Below are positions 36,356 to 45,680 of a DNA stretch of 64,000 nucleotides, piece by piece. The stretch covers positions 992,001 to 1,056,000 of the forward strand of contig NZ_CANLMP010000001.1 of NCBI RefSeq assembly GCF_947492405.1, written 5' to 3'. The notes beneath the pieces were generated by a model that did not search any database, had not been told where the DNA came from, and worked only from the letters and a program-made list of their open reading frames with translations. Source of the DNA: an uncultured Aquimarina sp. GTDB lineage: Bacteria; Bacteroidota; Bacteroidia; Flavobacteriales; Flavobacteriaceae. Numbering within the stretch: position 1 is the stretch's first letter; each line of letters opens with the position of its first letter. A program made the translations under genes and the position numbers.

Positions 36356-36373
36356 GGATTGTTAAACTAATCC
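36356..36373. promoter_or_regulatory. Inverted repeat in the MocR/PPOX intergenic region
   Basis: GGATT, eight bases, AATCC, midway between the two divergent starts; a candidate operator for the MocR protein. MocR sites are often direct or inverted repeats in this position. Confidence 0.3.
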
Positions 36374-36385
36374 AGTTTATATATT

Positions 36386-37894
36386 ATGAGTAGTCCGGTT
36401 ATATTTCCTTTTAAAAGCAACATTGATTTAGACAGAAAATCAAATCGTCATCTTTATTTACAATTATGCGATCAGATGATTGGTTTTATCAAATCAGGAA
36501 AACTTGCTCCTTCCACAAAACTTCCTGGATCTCGAAAACTATCAGAAGATCTCAATGTACATAGAAAAACAGTTATCGCTGCTTACGATGAACTAATGTC
36601 CCAAGGTTGGATAGAAAGTATCCCTGCAAGAGGAACATTTGTAAGTCAGGATTTGCCTATTGTGAATCCTAAAAAGCTTCAAAACAATGATATTTCTAAT
36701 AGAACTTCCGAAACTGTAGGTTTTCCATTTAAAAAACGAAAACATCTTTTTAGAAAAGAAATAGAAACTATGCAGGCTGCTTTTAAAATAGATGATGGAG
36801 TTCCAGACCATAGATTAGCTCCTATTGAGGATATTGCTAAAACATATAGAAATATCACAAAGAAAACACATCACAGAGCGCTACTCACCTATGGCGACAT
36901 CTATGGAAATATTGAATTACGCAAAGCATTAGTACCCTATCTAAATCAAACAAGAGGATTAAAAATCACTATTGATAATGTCCTAATCACCAGAGGAAGT
37001 CAAATGGGTATTTATCTTGCCAGTCAACTACTACTTAATAATCAAAACGTTATTATCACAGGAAACACAAATTATATGACAGCCGATAATACATTTACAG
37101 AAGCAGAAGGAATTATAAAACGTGTCTCTGTTGATAAACAAGGAATGAATACTAACGAAATCGAAAAGATCTGCAAAAAACAAATCATTAGTGCAATATA
37201 TGTAACATCTCATCATCATCATCCTACTACTGTTACTTTATCAGCAGAGCGACGCATGCATTTATTACAGTTATCACAACAGTACAATTTTGCTATTATT
37301 GAAGATGATTATGATTACGATTTCCACTACAGCAATGCTCCTATTCTTCCGTTAGCAAGTAATGATACTCATGGAAATGTAATATATATTGGTGGTTTTA
37401 CAAAGATTATTGCTCCCGCACTTCGTATTGGATATTTCATTGCTCCAAAGGAAGTAGTAGATGAAGCAGCAAGGTTAAGAAGAATATTAGATAGACAAGG
37501 AGATACTTTATTAGAACAAACACTAGCTAGAATGATTAGCAATGGTGATGTGCAAAGACATAGCAGTAAAGTGCGTAGGATTTATAAAACACGTAGAGAT
37601 TTGTTCTGTAAATTATTGCAAGAAAAATTAGGTGATTTTTTTGATTTTGAAATACCAAAAGGCGGAATGGCTGTTTGGGTGAAATTAAAGAAACCATATC
37701 ATTGGGACTTAGTAATCACAGAATCCAGAAAACAAAATTTGACTTTCATTAATGATTGGAAACGATATGATAATGACAACAGTGGTCACAACGGTTTTAG
37801 AATAGGTTTTGCAAAATTTAATGAAGAAGAAATTTATAACGTAATTGAGATATTAGAAACCGTAATGAAAGTTTTAGAATTAAAAGCCGTTTAA
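36386..37894 (+). CDS. MocR-type regulator (GntR helix-turn-helix fused to aminotransferase fold)
   Basis: 502 residues. A GntR winged helix is at the N-terminus (LYLQLCDQMIGFIKSGKLAP, PGSRKLSEDLNVHRKTVIAA, GTFVSQDLP), then a PLP fold-type I domain: LITRGSQMGIYLASQLLL, AIIEDDYDYDFHY and YIGGFTKIIAPALRIGYFIA, the Lys of which would form the Schiff base. MocR proteins sense PLP or amino-acid adducts and regulate nearby genes; the divergent PPOX-like gene is the probable target. PdxR-like, but vitamin B6 control is only inferred. Confidence 0.92.
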   Translation: MSSPVIFPFKSNIDLDRKSNRHLYLQLCDQMIGFIKSGKLAPSTKLPGSRKLSEDLNVHRKTVIAAYDELMSQGWIESIPARGTFVSQDLPIVNPKKLQNNDISNRTSETVGFPFKKRKHLFRKEIETMQAAFKIDDGVPDHRLAPIEDIAKTYRNITKKTHHRALLTYGDIYGNIELRKALVPYLNQTRGLKITIDNVLITRGSQMGIYLASQLLLNNQNVIITGNTNYMTADNTFTEAEGIIKRVSVDKQGMNTNEIEKICKKQIISAIYVTSHHHHPTTVTLSAERRMHLLQLSQQYNFAIIEDDYDYDFHYSNAPILPLASNDTHGNVIYIGGFTKIIAPALRIGYFIAPKEVVDEAARLRRILDRQGDTLLEQTLARMISNGDVQRHSSKVRRIYKTRRDLFCKLLQEKLGDFFDFEIPKGGMAVWVKLKKPYHWDLVITESRKQNLTFINDWKRYDNDNSGHNGFRIGFAKFNEEEIYNVIEILETVMKVLELKAV

Positions 37895-37941
37895 ATTAGA
37901 TTATAAAATTGTGGTGCCTTTGTAAAATCTTCCGTTTATAA

Positions 37942-37980
37942 AAAGATCTTTACACTAAGTTTTTTAGTGTAAAGATCTTT
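37942..37980 (+). terminator. Strong bidirectional hairpin
   Basis: A 16-bp perfect stem (AAAGATCTTTACACTA with its complement) with a 7-base loop, between the convergent MocR and metalloprotease genes; each arm contains its own inner palindrome. Confidence 0.75.
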
Positions 37981-38011
37981 GTCAATGTATATGGTAAATT
38001 AATTTACCATA

Positions 38012-41000
38012 TTATTTAATAACCAATTGTTTACTTATCCTTTGCCCACCATTTTCAATACTTAAGATATAAATAGCTGGTGCCAAATCAATGAATTGTA
38101 ATTCCTCCTTAAAAGTATTTCCTGGATTGTTAAAAGACTGTGTACTAATCAGACGACCTCTTAAATCATATAAATCAATATTTATATCGTCATTATTTAA
38201 TACATCCATAGTGACTAAGACATTACCTTCTGACGGATTAGGTGAGATTATTAAGGAAACCTCTTCACTTAAATCATTAATGCTCAATGTAGTTGATTCC
38301 TGACCACATATTTGTAATGAAAAATTTTGGAATTCACCGCCATCTGCACTTGGGAATACATCTGTGATTTGGAGTACCCAATCACCTAGAGCACTTTCAT
38401 TTTGAAAAGTAGATAAAGGATTAGCAGGTATGATAATACCTTCAACAGCAGGAGCACTGGCACTACATTCAAGGGAACCATCTGCCTCATCATCAAAGGT
38501 AACTGCCATATTATCTCCTGCACCGCAAACCCCACCTAATAGAACAATTTCGCTTCCTTCCGGAGAAATCAATCGTAACTCTATATCTTCTACATAGTCA
38601 TGTAGAATGTTAACACTAATATTTAAATCACTAATTGTTATATCCTCCGCAACAGTAATCGTAGAAGTAATCACGTGGTTTGCAGTACCAGTATCTGGTA
38701 TTGTAATATCATTTTGTACGGAATTAAATGTGTAACAGGCTACTGTAGTAAAACTATTTACTACTGAAACCATTCCTGTATCACAAGGATTTGAGCTTGT
38801 TACTCTCCAAAAATAAGTAGTAGCATCCAGTAAACTTCGAGTAGTGTAAGATGTCGTATCCAAATTACCAGACTCAACTATTTCAGTAAAGTTTTGATCA
38901 GTTGCAATTTCTATTAAATAGTTAGTTGCACTAACATCTGCACTCCAGGTTAGATTGGAGGTTAAAGAAACATTGTCTGCGTTATTTTCTGGACTAGATA
39001 ATGTAACTGCCGACAGTGTTTCCGGATATAATCTAAACCCAAGATTATCGACTGTCCTTTTATCAGTTCCAGAAGTTGCTTCCAGAGCAAAAGCATATGA
39101 ACCCAAATCTACCGAGTCTAGCCCCGATATTGTAACCGTCCCCATAGTGCCTTGAGTAGCTGAAGTGGGGTTTATAACAGCTGTTGCTCCTGCAGGCAAT
39201 CCATTAACCGTAAAACTAGTGGTACTATTAAATCCAGAAAACGTCTCATAAGAGAAATTGTATACTATTCCATTGTCAGGTAAACACACATCTTGAGTAA
39301 GATTATTTACCTCAATATCGAAACTTGCACTATCTACGGTAAAGTTAGAACTATTTACAGCATAAAATATATTATCATTGGCCTCTATCATAATTCTAGC
39401 TGTTGCAGTATTTGCAATATCAGGTACAGTAATTTCATATGAACCATTATTAGGTACTGCCGCTGCTAATGTTACAGGAAATGTTAATCCTCCATCTGAG
39501 GATAGTAAAATATTTACTGTAGAAACATTGACAGCCCCTGTATCCGTTCCTGCCACATTCCAGGTAATTGTCTTGGTGGATGATACCGGCCAGAATTCTT
39601 CTGTTGACTGTGATGTTACGACAAATGGACCAGCGGTTCCATCTACAGTAACCTTCATCTCGTCAAAGTCTGATTGCGGTGTTTGACCAAATCCTCCACT
39701 TTCTGAGCGATCTCTAACTGTTAATCCAAAATTTAATTCACGTGCTACATTAGATACAGTTTCCCAAGAGGTGTTCTCCACATTTAAAACCGGATTGGTT
39801 TGGGTTAATCCTCCTGTCAACACTCTCTCTAATATCGGCATATATCTATTAGGACTAATACTAGGAGGTCTTGATCTCCATACAGCCCCTGTAGTCTTGT
39901 CTGGGCCAAACGTCTGAAATGTTGTAATACCATCATCTAACTGTTCCCAAGTATATGTATGTACATCCCCAGCATCTGCATCGGTAACAGATGCTTTTAA
40001 AATAAAAGCTGTACCATTAGGAATTACATAATCAAGACCTGCATCTGCTACAGGAGGAGCATTAGTAATTGGAGTAGTCATAGCACAACTCCCTGCAGGA
40101 CTGACTAAATTAAGAATCTGATTAATACTAGCATAATGAAAATGAGCATCACTATGAAGTTGTACATCATTTTCTGCAGTTATCCCGGCATATCCCATAA
40201 TAGTGGTTCCACTTCCTGGTTCCACATTCACACCAGTCCCTTCACTACTAAATGACCAGGTATGATTTGCGCCCATTTGGTGACCTATCTCATGTGCCAC
40301 ATAATCCACATCAAAATAATCTGACATATATGGCCCTCCATTATCTCCGGTAAAAGTATGAGCTGAAAAACCACTTGCTTTTCCAATACCACCAGTAACA
40401 CCGACGCGACAAACATTTCCTATATCACCTGCAGCTCCGTTGTTTCCATTAGGATTATATACAAATAAGTGACCAATATCATAATCCTCAGCCCCCACAG
40501 TTTGATCGATAACAGTCTGCATTTCTACAAGAACATTATTAGAGTAAGGATCCGGATCTTCGTAAATCAAATCTAGTGCAGGATCATCAGCTGTATCTAC
40601 AAGGACGAACGTTATCGCCATATCTGATTCATACACTTCATTAACACGATTCATAGTGGATACCACCTGAGCTAGCGCATCTGCCCTAGCATCTCCGTTG
40701 CTAGCATCGCCATCATCCCAAAAGGCTGTGTATTCACTCGTTGTAGTAACAGCCATTCTAAAAGTTCTTAATACCTGATCATTAGCATCTTTTGCTATTG
40801 ATTTTGGAGCATTTTTTACCCGTGTATTGAGATCTTCAGTCAGACATTCAAAATTTTCTTTCACTCCTACTCTTGCAGATTTATTATAAATTAAATACTG
40901 TTTCTTAGATTTTTTGGTTATAGGTTGAATAAAAACAGTTTCTTTTCCAGGCTCCGATATCATCGCTTTAAGCCCCTGAGGAGTCACACTAAATCTTGCT

Positions 41001-41392
41001 CTAGTTCCAGAATTATCTGTTCGCCATCCTAAATAGGTTTTAATATTAGGATGTTGGTATGTATTATCTTTTGATGAAAAGATTGAAGTCTCCATCACTT
41101 TATATTGTGATATTTTTCCTTGCTCATTTGGAAAAGAAATGATAGATCTTGAATTCGTAACGGACGTTCCCCGCAATGGAGCGGTTTGTAATTGATCTTT
41201 AAAATCTTCATAATTAAGATCAAAGACCTTAAAATGCGCTACATCTAGATTCTTTAAAGAAACATTAGTATTCTTAGCGTTTGGTTTCGTTTCAGACCAT
41301 ACCCTCTTTTGGCCGTGCACACCAGAATAACAAAGGATAAAGGCAAAAAACAAGAAACAGAAATTGATTTGTCGAGTATTATTTTTTCTCAT
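38012..41392 (-). CDS. M12-type (reprolysin-like) metalloprotease with P domain and T9SS signal
   Basis: 1126 residues. Signal peptide (CFLFFAFILCYSGVHGQ), a propeptide region, then a metzincin domain with the full zinc site HEIGHQMGANH (His367, Glu368, His371, His377) and the Met-turn GTTIMGYAGI. Beta-sandwich and fibronectin-III modules follow (ILKASVTDADAGDVHTYTWE, LSSPENNADNVSLTSNLTWS), then a proprotein-convertase P domain (DITISDLNISVNILHDYVED) and a type A T9SS sorting domain (SPNPSEGNVLVTMDV, IDLYDLRGRLI, GGQRISKQLVIK). It should be exported and released or attached at the cell surface as a broad protease. Confidence 0.93.
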   Translation of the reverse strand: MRKNNTRQINFCFLFFAFILCYSGVHGQKRVWSETKPNAKNTNVSLKNLDVAHFKVFDLNYEDFKDQLQTAPLRGTSVTNSRSIISFPNEQGKISQYKVMETSIFSSKDNTYQHPNIKTYLGWRTDNSGTRARFSVTPQGLKAMISEPGKETVFIQPITKKSKKQYLIYNKSARVGVKENFECLTEDLNTRVKNAPKSIAKDANDQVLRTFRMAVTTTSEYTAFWDDGDASNGDARADALAQVVSTMNRVNEVYESDMAITFVLVDTADDPALDLIYEDPDPYSNNVLVEMQTVIDQTVGAEDYDIGHLFVYNPNGNNGAAGDIGNVCRVGVTGGIGKASGFSAHTFTGDNGGPYMSDYFDVDYVAHEIGHQMGANHTWSFSSEGTGVNVEPGSGTTIMGYAGITAENDVQLHSDAHFHYASINQILNLVSPAGSCAMTTPITNAPPVADAGLDYVIPNGTAFILKASVTDADAGDVHTYTWEQLDDGITTFQTFGPDKTTGAVWRSRPPSISPNRYMPILERVLTGGLTQTNPVLNVENTSWETVSNVARELNFGLTVRDRSESGGFGQTPQSDFDEMKVTVDGTAGPFVVTSQSTEEFWPVSSTKTITWNVAGTDTGAVNVSTVNILLSSDGGLTFPVTLAAAVPNNGSYEITVPDIANTATARIMIEANDNIFYAVNSSNFTVDSASFDIEVNNLTQDVCLPDNGIVYNFSYETFSGFNSTTSFTVNGLPAGATAVINPTSATQGTMGTVTISGLDSVDLGSYAFALEATSGTDKRTVDNLGFRLYPETLSAVTLSSPENNADNVSLTSNLTWSADVSATNYLIEIATDQNFTEIVESGNLDTTSYTTRSLLDATTYFWRVTSSNPCDTGMVSVVNSFTTVACYTFNSVQNDITIPDTGTANHVITSTITVAEDITISDLNISVNILHDYVEDIELRLISPEGSEIVLLGGVCGAGDNMAVTFDDEADGSLECSASAPAVEGIIIPANPLSTFQNESALGDWVLQITDVFPSADGGEFQNFSLQICGQESTTLSINDLSEEVSLIISPNPSEGNVLVTMDVLNNDDINIDLYDLRGRLISTQSFNNPGNTFKEELQFIDLAPAIYILSIENGGQRISKQLVIK

Positions 41393-42021
41393 AACAGAAT
41401 TAGCTTTACAAATAGTCTTTTAAAATTTTATGACTTTCATTTATTATTAAACAACACTCGGATGTTTTACCCTATCAAAAAGTTAAATTTTAACATTTAC
41501 TTTTTGATAAGGTATTGACTTTCATTTTAAAATTTATGTAAAGCATATCTGTTTCTTAATACTATATGAAGTAACCAACGTGAACTCGATATAAAAATTT
41601 AGTGCTAAAAAGCCGTCAAATTGAGTGATTTTTCATAGTGAAACGGAAAAAAATTAGCCTGTCCGCCTTTGGAGGATATCGAAATTAGGCTTTTGCTTGA
41701 AAATCTCCTTGTCTTCGATACAAACCGCTCAAGACGAATCAGACTGACGTGAATTTTCTTACCTCGAACTCACGTTAACCAAGTTAAATTGAAAAAGTTT
41801 TAAGACCTAAACTGAGATCGCTACATAAACCTCCAGGTAAGTCAGCGAGGTATTCAATAGGAGATAAATCCACGCATCTACCTCGAGACATTAGACCTCT
41901 AAATCCTACTAAAAAACGGCGTGAAACGTGCAAATCCATTTCAGTTATCTATTTTGAATGCTTTGTCAAACAATCTTTCAAATAGCGTTTTACTAATAAA
42001 ATGAACTATAAATAGAGATTA
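41393..42021. other. 629-bp intergenic region with hairpin and inverted-repeat element
   Basis: No gene seen. It holds (i) a hairpin at 41471-41512 (CCTATCAAAAAGT with a nearly exact complement), (ii) a 200-bp segment bounded by imperfect inverted repeats (41577-41589 and 41764-41776) with an inner GTCCGCC hairpin region near 41660-41700, and (iii) about 240 bp of unexplained sequence less AT-rich than usual here. No tRNA fold or leader was found. Confidence 0.6.
41577..41776. repeat. Element bounded by imperfect 13-bp inverted repeats
   Basis: AACGTGAACTCGA at 41577 faces TCGAACTCACGTT at 41764, matching at 11 of 13 positions. The inside includes GCCGTCAAATTGAGTGA and AGCCTGTCCGCCTTTGGAGG, which look like flavobacterial interspersed repeats. 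It has no coding capacity; it may be a MITE-like remnant. Confidence 0.35.
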
Positions 42022-42372
42022 TTAATCTACTCTTTCTTCAATAGCAACGATATGTATGGGCCTACCCATATCGCATCGATTCTGCATTCTTAAACTAGTA
42101 AATTTAACCCAAACTTTTTCAGGCATATTTTCTTTAAAAAAATCTTCAATATTTACCGGATCAAGGCTATCACTGTAAGTATCTACTGTAATTGTATAGG
42201 GACAAGATTTTACCTTGGTACGCTTTAAAATTCCCTTTTTGTAACCATCAGATATCTTATCATTTGAATCCACCTGAGTTTCTTTTTCCATTTCCGAAGC
42301 TTTCGCCGTTTTACAAGATTGATTGAAAACCAACATACCTAAAAATAAGATGCAACTAAGATAATATTTCAT
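42022..42372 (-). CDS. Small lipoprotein, hypothetical
   Basis: 116 residues. Signal MKYYLSCILFLGMLVFNQSC with Cys20 as the lipidation site, then a charged linker and a domain with KSCPYTITVDTYSDSLDPVN and FFKENMPEKVWVKFTSLRMQ, ending HIVAIEERVD. Two more cysteines (in KSCPY and NRCDM) may form a disulphide. I recognise no family. It stands alone, facing the repeat-bearing gap. Confidence 0.7.
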   Translation of the reverse strand: MKYYLSCILFLGMLVFNQSCKTAKASEMEKETQVDSNDKISDGYKKGILKRTKVKSCPYTITVDTYSDSLDPVNIEDFFKENMPEKVWVKFTSLRMQNRCDMGRPIHIVAIEERVD

Positions 42373-42533
42373 TTATATAAATATTTTAATGAATACTAAA
42401 AATCTATAAATAATTAAAAACTATGTTTCCAATTAGTAATCAGTTTTACAAACAATAACCAAACTTTATTATTTAAATAACATTTAATCCAAAAAACATA
42501 CTGTTTTGTGGCAATAAAATTCAAGTAAAAAAA

Positions 42534-42911
42534 TTAATTAATTCTCCAAGGTGGATTCTTTCTATTGTCTCCTGCAAAATACAAAATGATTTGATTCCCA
42601 TCAGGATCTTTAAGCTTTGCTTCTCTCCATAACCAGCTTTGATCTGTAGGTAACAGCTCAAACTGTAATCCTTGTTCTATTAATCGTGTTACTTCCTGGT
42701 CTAATTGTGTTGTTTCAAAGTATACATAAACACCATCTCCATTTGGTAACTTTTCAACCTGATGAATAGAAAAGGTAGCATCCCCTTCTTTACACTCAAA
42801 ACGAGCATAATGAGGCAAAGCCTTGACAATTAATCGTAAACCTAGTTTCTCGTAGAACGAAATAGATCGTTCTATATTAAGTGATGGAACTGTGACTTGA
42901 TTTAGATTCAT
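42534..42911 (-). CDS. VOC-superfamily (glyoxalase/bleomycin-resistance) protein
   Basis: 125 residues with the paired beta-alpha-beta-beta-beta fold: NLNQVTVPSLNIERSISFYE, KLGLRLIVKALPHYARFECK, and the second half GDGVYVYFETTQLDQEVTRL ending LKDPDGNQIILYFAGDNRK. The DPDGN turn is typical. Metal-dependent enzyme or ligand binder; substrate unknown. No operon partner. Confidence 0.88.
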   Translation of the reverse strand: MNLNQVTVPSLNIERSISFYEKLGLRLIVKALPHYARFECKEGDATFSIHQVEKLPNGDGVYVYFETTQLDQEVTRLIEQGLQFELLPTDQSWLWREAKLKDPDGNQIILYFAGDNRKNPPWRIN

Positions 42912-42948
42912 GGTTTAAACATAAATATATAATAAAAATTGTGCTGCA

Positions 42949-43013
42949 CTTACCCTCTCTATCAAGATACATCTTCACATCTCTCCCTACAAGGAAGAGA
43001 AGCTGTAATAGAT
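42949..43013 (+). repeat. Diverged relative of the 31449 intergenic repeat
   Basis: It shares CCCTCTCT, then ACATCTCTCCC and AGAGAAGC in the same order with the repeat at 31449-31497, while the GTCCGC hairpin is lost. Located in the gap between the VOC and proline dehydrogenase genes. Confidence 0.4.
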
Positions 43014-43129
43014 CTTTGATTAGGATTGAGAATTCATGTTTTCTTGGTTGTATTTTAAAAATCGCACCCGAAATTTCACCTCATAATGAACGAAGTGAAT
43101 ATCCTCACTTACTCAAAAACTTATCACTA

Positions 43130-44305
43130 CTAGAGCTTTCGTCTTTTTCTTTCCTTAGATAATAAATCTAATTCTCTGGTAGTTTGTCCGGCAACAGAGG
43201 TGTTTTCTTCCGCTCTTCTGATCAAATATGGCATAACATCCTTTACAGGACCAAAAGGTAGATATTTAGCCACATTGTAACCTTCTGCAGCTAAATTAAA
43301 ACTTATATGATCACTCATACCGTATAACTGTCCTAACCAAACTCTAGGATCACTCTTAATTACTTGTTGTTTTCTCATTAACTCGATAGCTTGATAACAA
43401 CTCTCTTCATTATGAGTTCCTATAAACACAGAAATATCTTCCAGATTTTGTAATATATACTCCAGTGTCGTATTAAAATTAAGATCCGTAGCTGCCTTAT
43501 TTTCGCAGATAGGTGTTGGATATCCTTTTTCCTGAGCACGATCATTTTCTTTCTCCATATATGCTCCGCGTACAATCTTCATTCCTATCTTAAAACCTCC
43601 TTTTTTAGCTTCTTCTTGCAACTTCTTTAGGTATTCAAACCGATCATGCCTGTACAATTGTAGGGTGTTATATACAATTGCTTTCTCTTTATTGTATTTC
43701 GCCATCATCTTAGCTACTAACTCATCAGCAGCATCCTGCATCCAGCTTTCCTCTCCATCAATTAATAGAGGAACATCACACTCATATGCTTTTCTACATA
43801 CCTTATCAAAACGTTCTTCTATCCTACTCCATTCTTTCTCTTCTTGCACAGTTAATGGAGTACCTTCTGTCTTCTTTTGCCACACCAAGAAACGGCCTAA
43901 ACCTGTAGGTTTAAAAACCCCAAACGGAATAGCCTCTTTTTGATCTACAAAATCCAGAATCTCCATGGTTTTATCCAATACATGATCAAATTGTTCCTCT
44001 TCTTCTTTTCCTTCTACAGAGTAATCTAATACAGACGAAACTCTACCCTTAGCATACATCTTTTCTACCACTGGTAAACAATCTTCTTCATCTACTCCTC
44101 CACAAAAATGATCAAAAACTGTGGCTCTAATAAGACCTTGTACGGGTAAATGGGCTTTTAATGCAAAATTTGTAACAGCAGTACCAATACGAACAAGAGG
44201 TTCATTAGCGATCATTTTAAAAAGAAAGTAAGCTCTTTCTAGTTCAGAATCACTTTTTAACGCAAAAGCAGTTTCAGTATTATCAAACAAAGTATGTTCT
44301 TTCAT
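43130..44305 (-). CDS. Proline dehydrogenase
   Basis: 391 residues. FAD-dependent oxidation of proline to pyrroline-5-carboxylate, a monofunctional enzyme lacking the PutA aldehyde-dehydrogenase half. The TIM-barrel motifs are present: VPLLIDGEESWMQDAADELV, AIVYNTLQLYRHDRFEYLKK, GGFKIGMKIVRGAYMEKEND, VFIGTHNEESCYQAIELMRK and WLGQLYGMSDHISFNLAAEG. It diverges from aroB. A minus-strand -7-like box (plus-strand CAAATATA at 44400-44407) lies upstream. Confidence 0.95.
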   Translation of the reverse strand: MKEHTLFDNTETAFALKSDSELERAYFLFKMIANEPLVRIGTAVTNFALKAHLPVQGLIRATVFDHFCGGVDEEDCLPVVEKMYAKGRVSSVLDYSVEGKEEEEQFDHVLDKTMEILDFVDQKEAIPFGVFKPTGLGRFLVWQKKTEGTPLTVQEEKEWSRIEERFDKVCRKAYECDVPLLIDGEESWMQDAADELVAKMMAKYNKEKAIVYNTLQLYRHDRFEYLKKLQEEAKKGGFKIGMKIVRGAYMEKENDRAQEKGYPTPICENKAATDLNFNTTLEYILQNLEDISVFIGTHNEESCYQAIELMRKQQVIKSDPRVWLGQLYGMSDHISFNLAAEGYNVAKYLPFGPVKDVMPYLIRRAEENTSVAGQTTRELDLLSKERKRRKL

Positions 44306-44470
44306 GAAGCATTCATTTTAAAATTCGTAACAATAAGAGCGAAAACACTTAAATTATGATCATATTATCATTTCCCTCACAATTGTTTTAAGATATCTGC
44401 AAATATAGAACTTGGAAGTTTATTTTATTACAAATTCTACTTAATTTCACAGCCTGTTAAAACACCATTT

Positions 44471-45541
44471 ATGAAGCCCATAGTTTCTAAAGATTCTATC
44501 GTTTATTTTAACGATGAATGCTACACTGCTCTCAATGCTTATTTAGAGAAAGCGAACCATTCCAAAATTTTTATTCTTGTAGATAGTAATACCTATCAGA
44601 ACTGTTATGCTCATTTTATGAGTAAGGTCGAAGGAGATTATGAGGTTGAAGTATTAGAGATTGAACCTGGTGAAATCAATAAGAATATTGATACCTGCAG
44701 TAGTATCTGGAGTGTATTAGCAGAGTACAGTGCTGATAGAAAAAGTTTGCTCATTAACCTCGGTGGTGGTGTAGTAACTGACCTTGGTGGTTTTATTGCT
44801 TGCACCTATAAACGTGGTATCAGTTATATAAATGTTCCAACCTCTTTGCTCGCTATGGTAGATGCTTCCGTTGGAGGTAAAACAGGTGTAGATCTTGGTA
44901 ACCTTAAAAATATGGTGGGTGTTATCAGTGAATCCGAAATGGTCCTGGTAGATACTGAATTTCTGGGAACCTTACCAGTAAATCAAATGTGTAGTGGTTT
45001 TGCAGAAATGCTAAAACATGGGTTAATTCAAGATAAAGCGTATTGGGAGAAAATGAGCGATCTATCAAAGCTTACTACAGATGATTTAGATCAATTGATT
45101 TATGACTCTGTAGTTATTAAAAATAAAATTGTTTTTGAAGATCCCACAGAACAAAACATTCGTAAATACCTGAACTTTGGTCATACCTTAGGTCATGCTA
45201 TTGAATCTTTTTATTTAACACATCCAGAGAAACCAGAATTACTACACGGTGAAGCGATTGCTATCGGGATGATCCTGGAAGGGTTTATTTCTGCTGCCCA
45301 ACTATCCTTAAAAGAAGAAGAGCTTATCATCATAAGCCAGGTAATTCTAGCTACATTCCCAAAAGTAGATATCGATCCTAACGATTATCCAGCTATTATG
45401 CAACTGCTAGTTCATGACAAAAAGAATGAAAAAGGAAATATTTATTTTGTATTACTAAATACGATTGGTGAAGCAAAATATAACTGTACAGTTTCTGATG
45501 ATATCATCATTGATGCTTTTGAGTATTATGCATCATTGTAA
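44471..45541 (+). CDS. aroB: 3-dehydroquinate synthase
   Basis: 356 residues. Second step of the shikimate pathway. NAD- and metal-binding motifs are intact: LINLGGGVVTDLGGFIACTY, ISYINVPTSLLAMVDASVGG KTGVD, GFAEMLKHGLI and LNFGHTLGHAIESFY with zinc-ligand histidines, and LLHGEAIAIGMILEG. Length is normal. Nothing nearby belongs to the same pathway. Confidence 0.97.
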   Translation: MKPIVSKDSIVYFNDECYTALNAYLEKANHSKIFILVDSNTYQNCYAHFMSKVEGDYEVEVLEIEPGEINKNIDTCSSIWSVLAEYSADRKSLLINLGGGVVTDLGGFIACTYKRGISYINVPTSLLAMVDASVGGKTGVDLGNLKNMVGVISESEMVLVDTEFLGTLPVNQMCSGFAEMLKHGLIQDKAYWEKMSDLSKLTTDDLDQLIYDSVVIKNKIVFEDPTEQNIRKYLNFGHTLGHAIESFYLTHPEKPELLHGEAIAIGMILEGFISAAQLSLKEEELIIISQVILATFPKVDIDPNDYPAIMQLLVHDKKNEKGNIYFVLLNTIGEAKYNCTVSDDIIIDAFEYYASL

Positions 45542-45680
45542 TCATGCTGGATGAGCAATTCTTATGAACAATATAATATATACGATATATACTATATTAA
45601 AAAAAACTATTTGACTATTGGGGAAAATATAGTTTATTTGTTATGGTTGTTTTGATCTAAAGCAACAGTTGTTGATTACT

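Noticed and set aside
41309..41518. Plus-strand frame of 69 codons over the metalloprotease start
   Set aside because: Half of it is antisense to the signal peptide region; no coding character in the rest.
41560..41790. Possible tRNA or structured RNA in the 629-bp gap
   Set aside because: No cloverleaf, CCA end or T-loop sequence could be drawn; hairpins are explained by the repeats.
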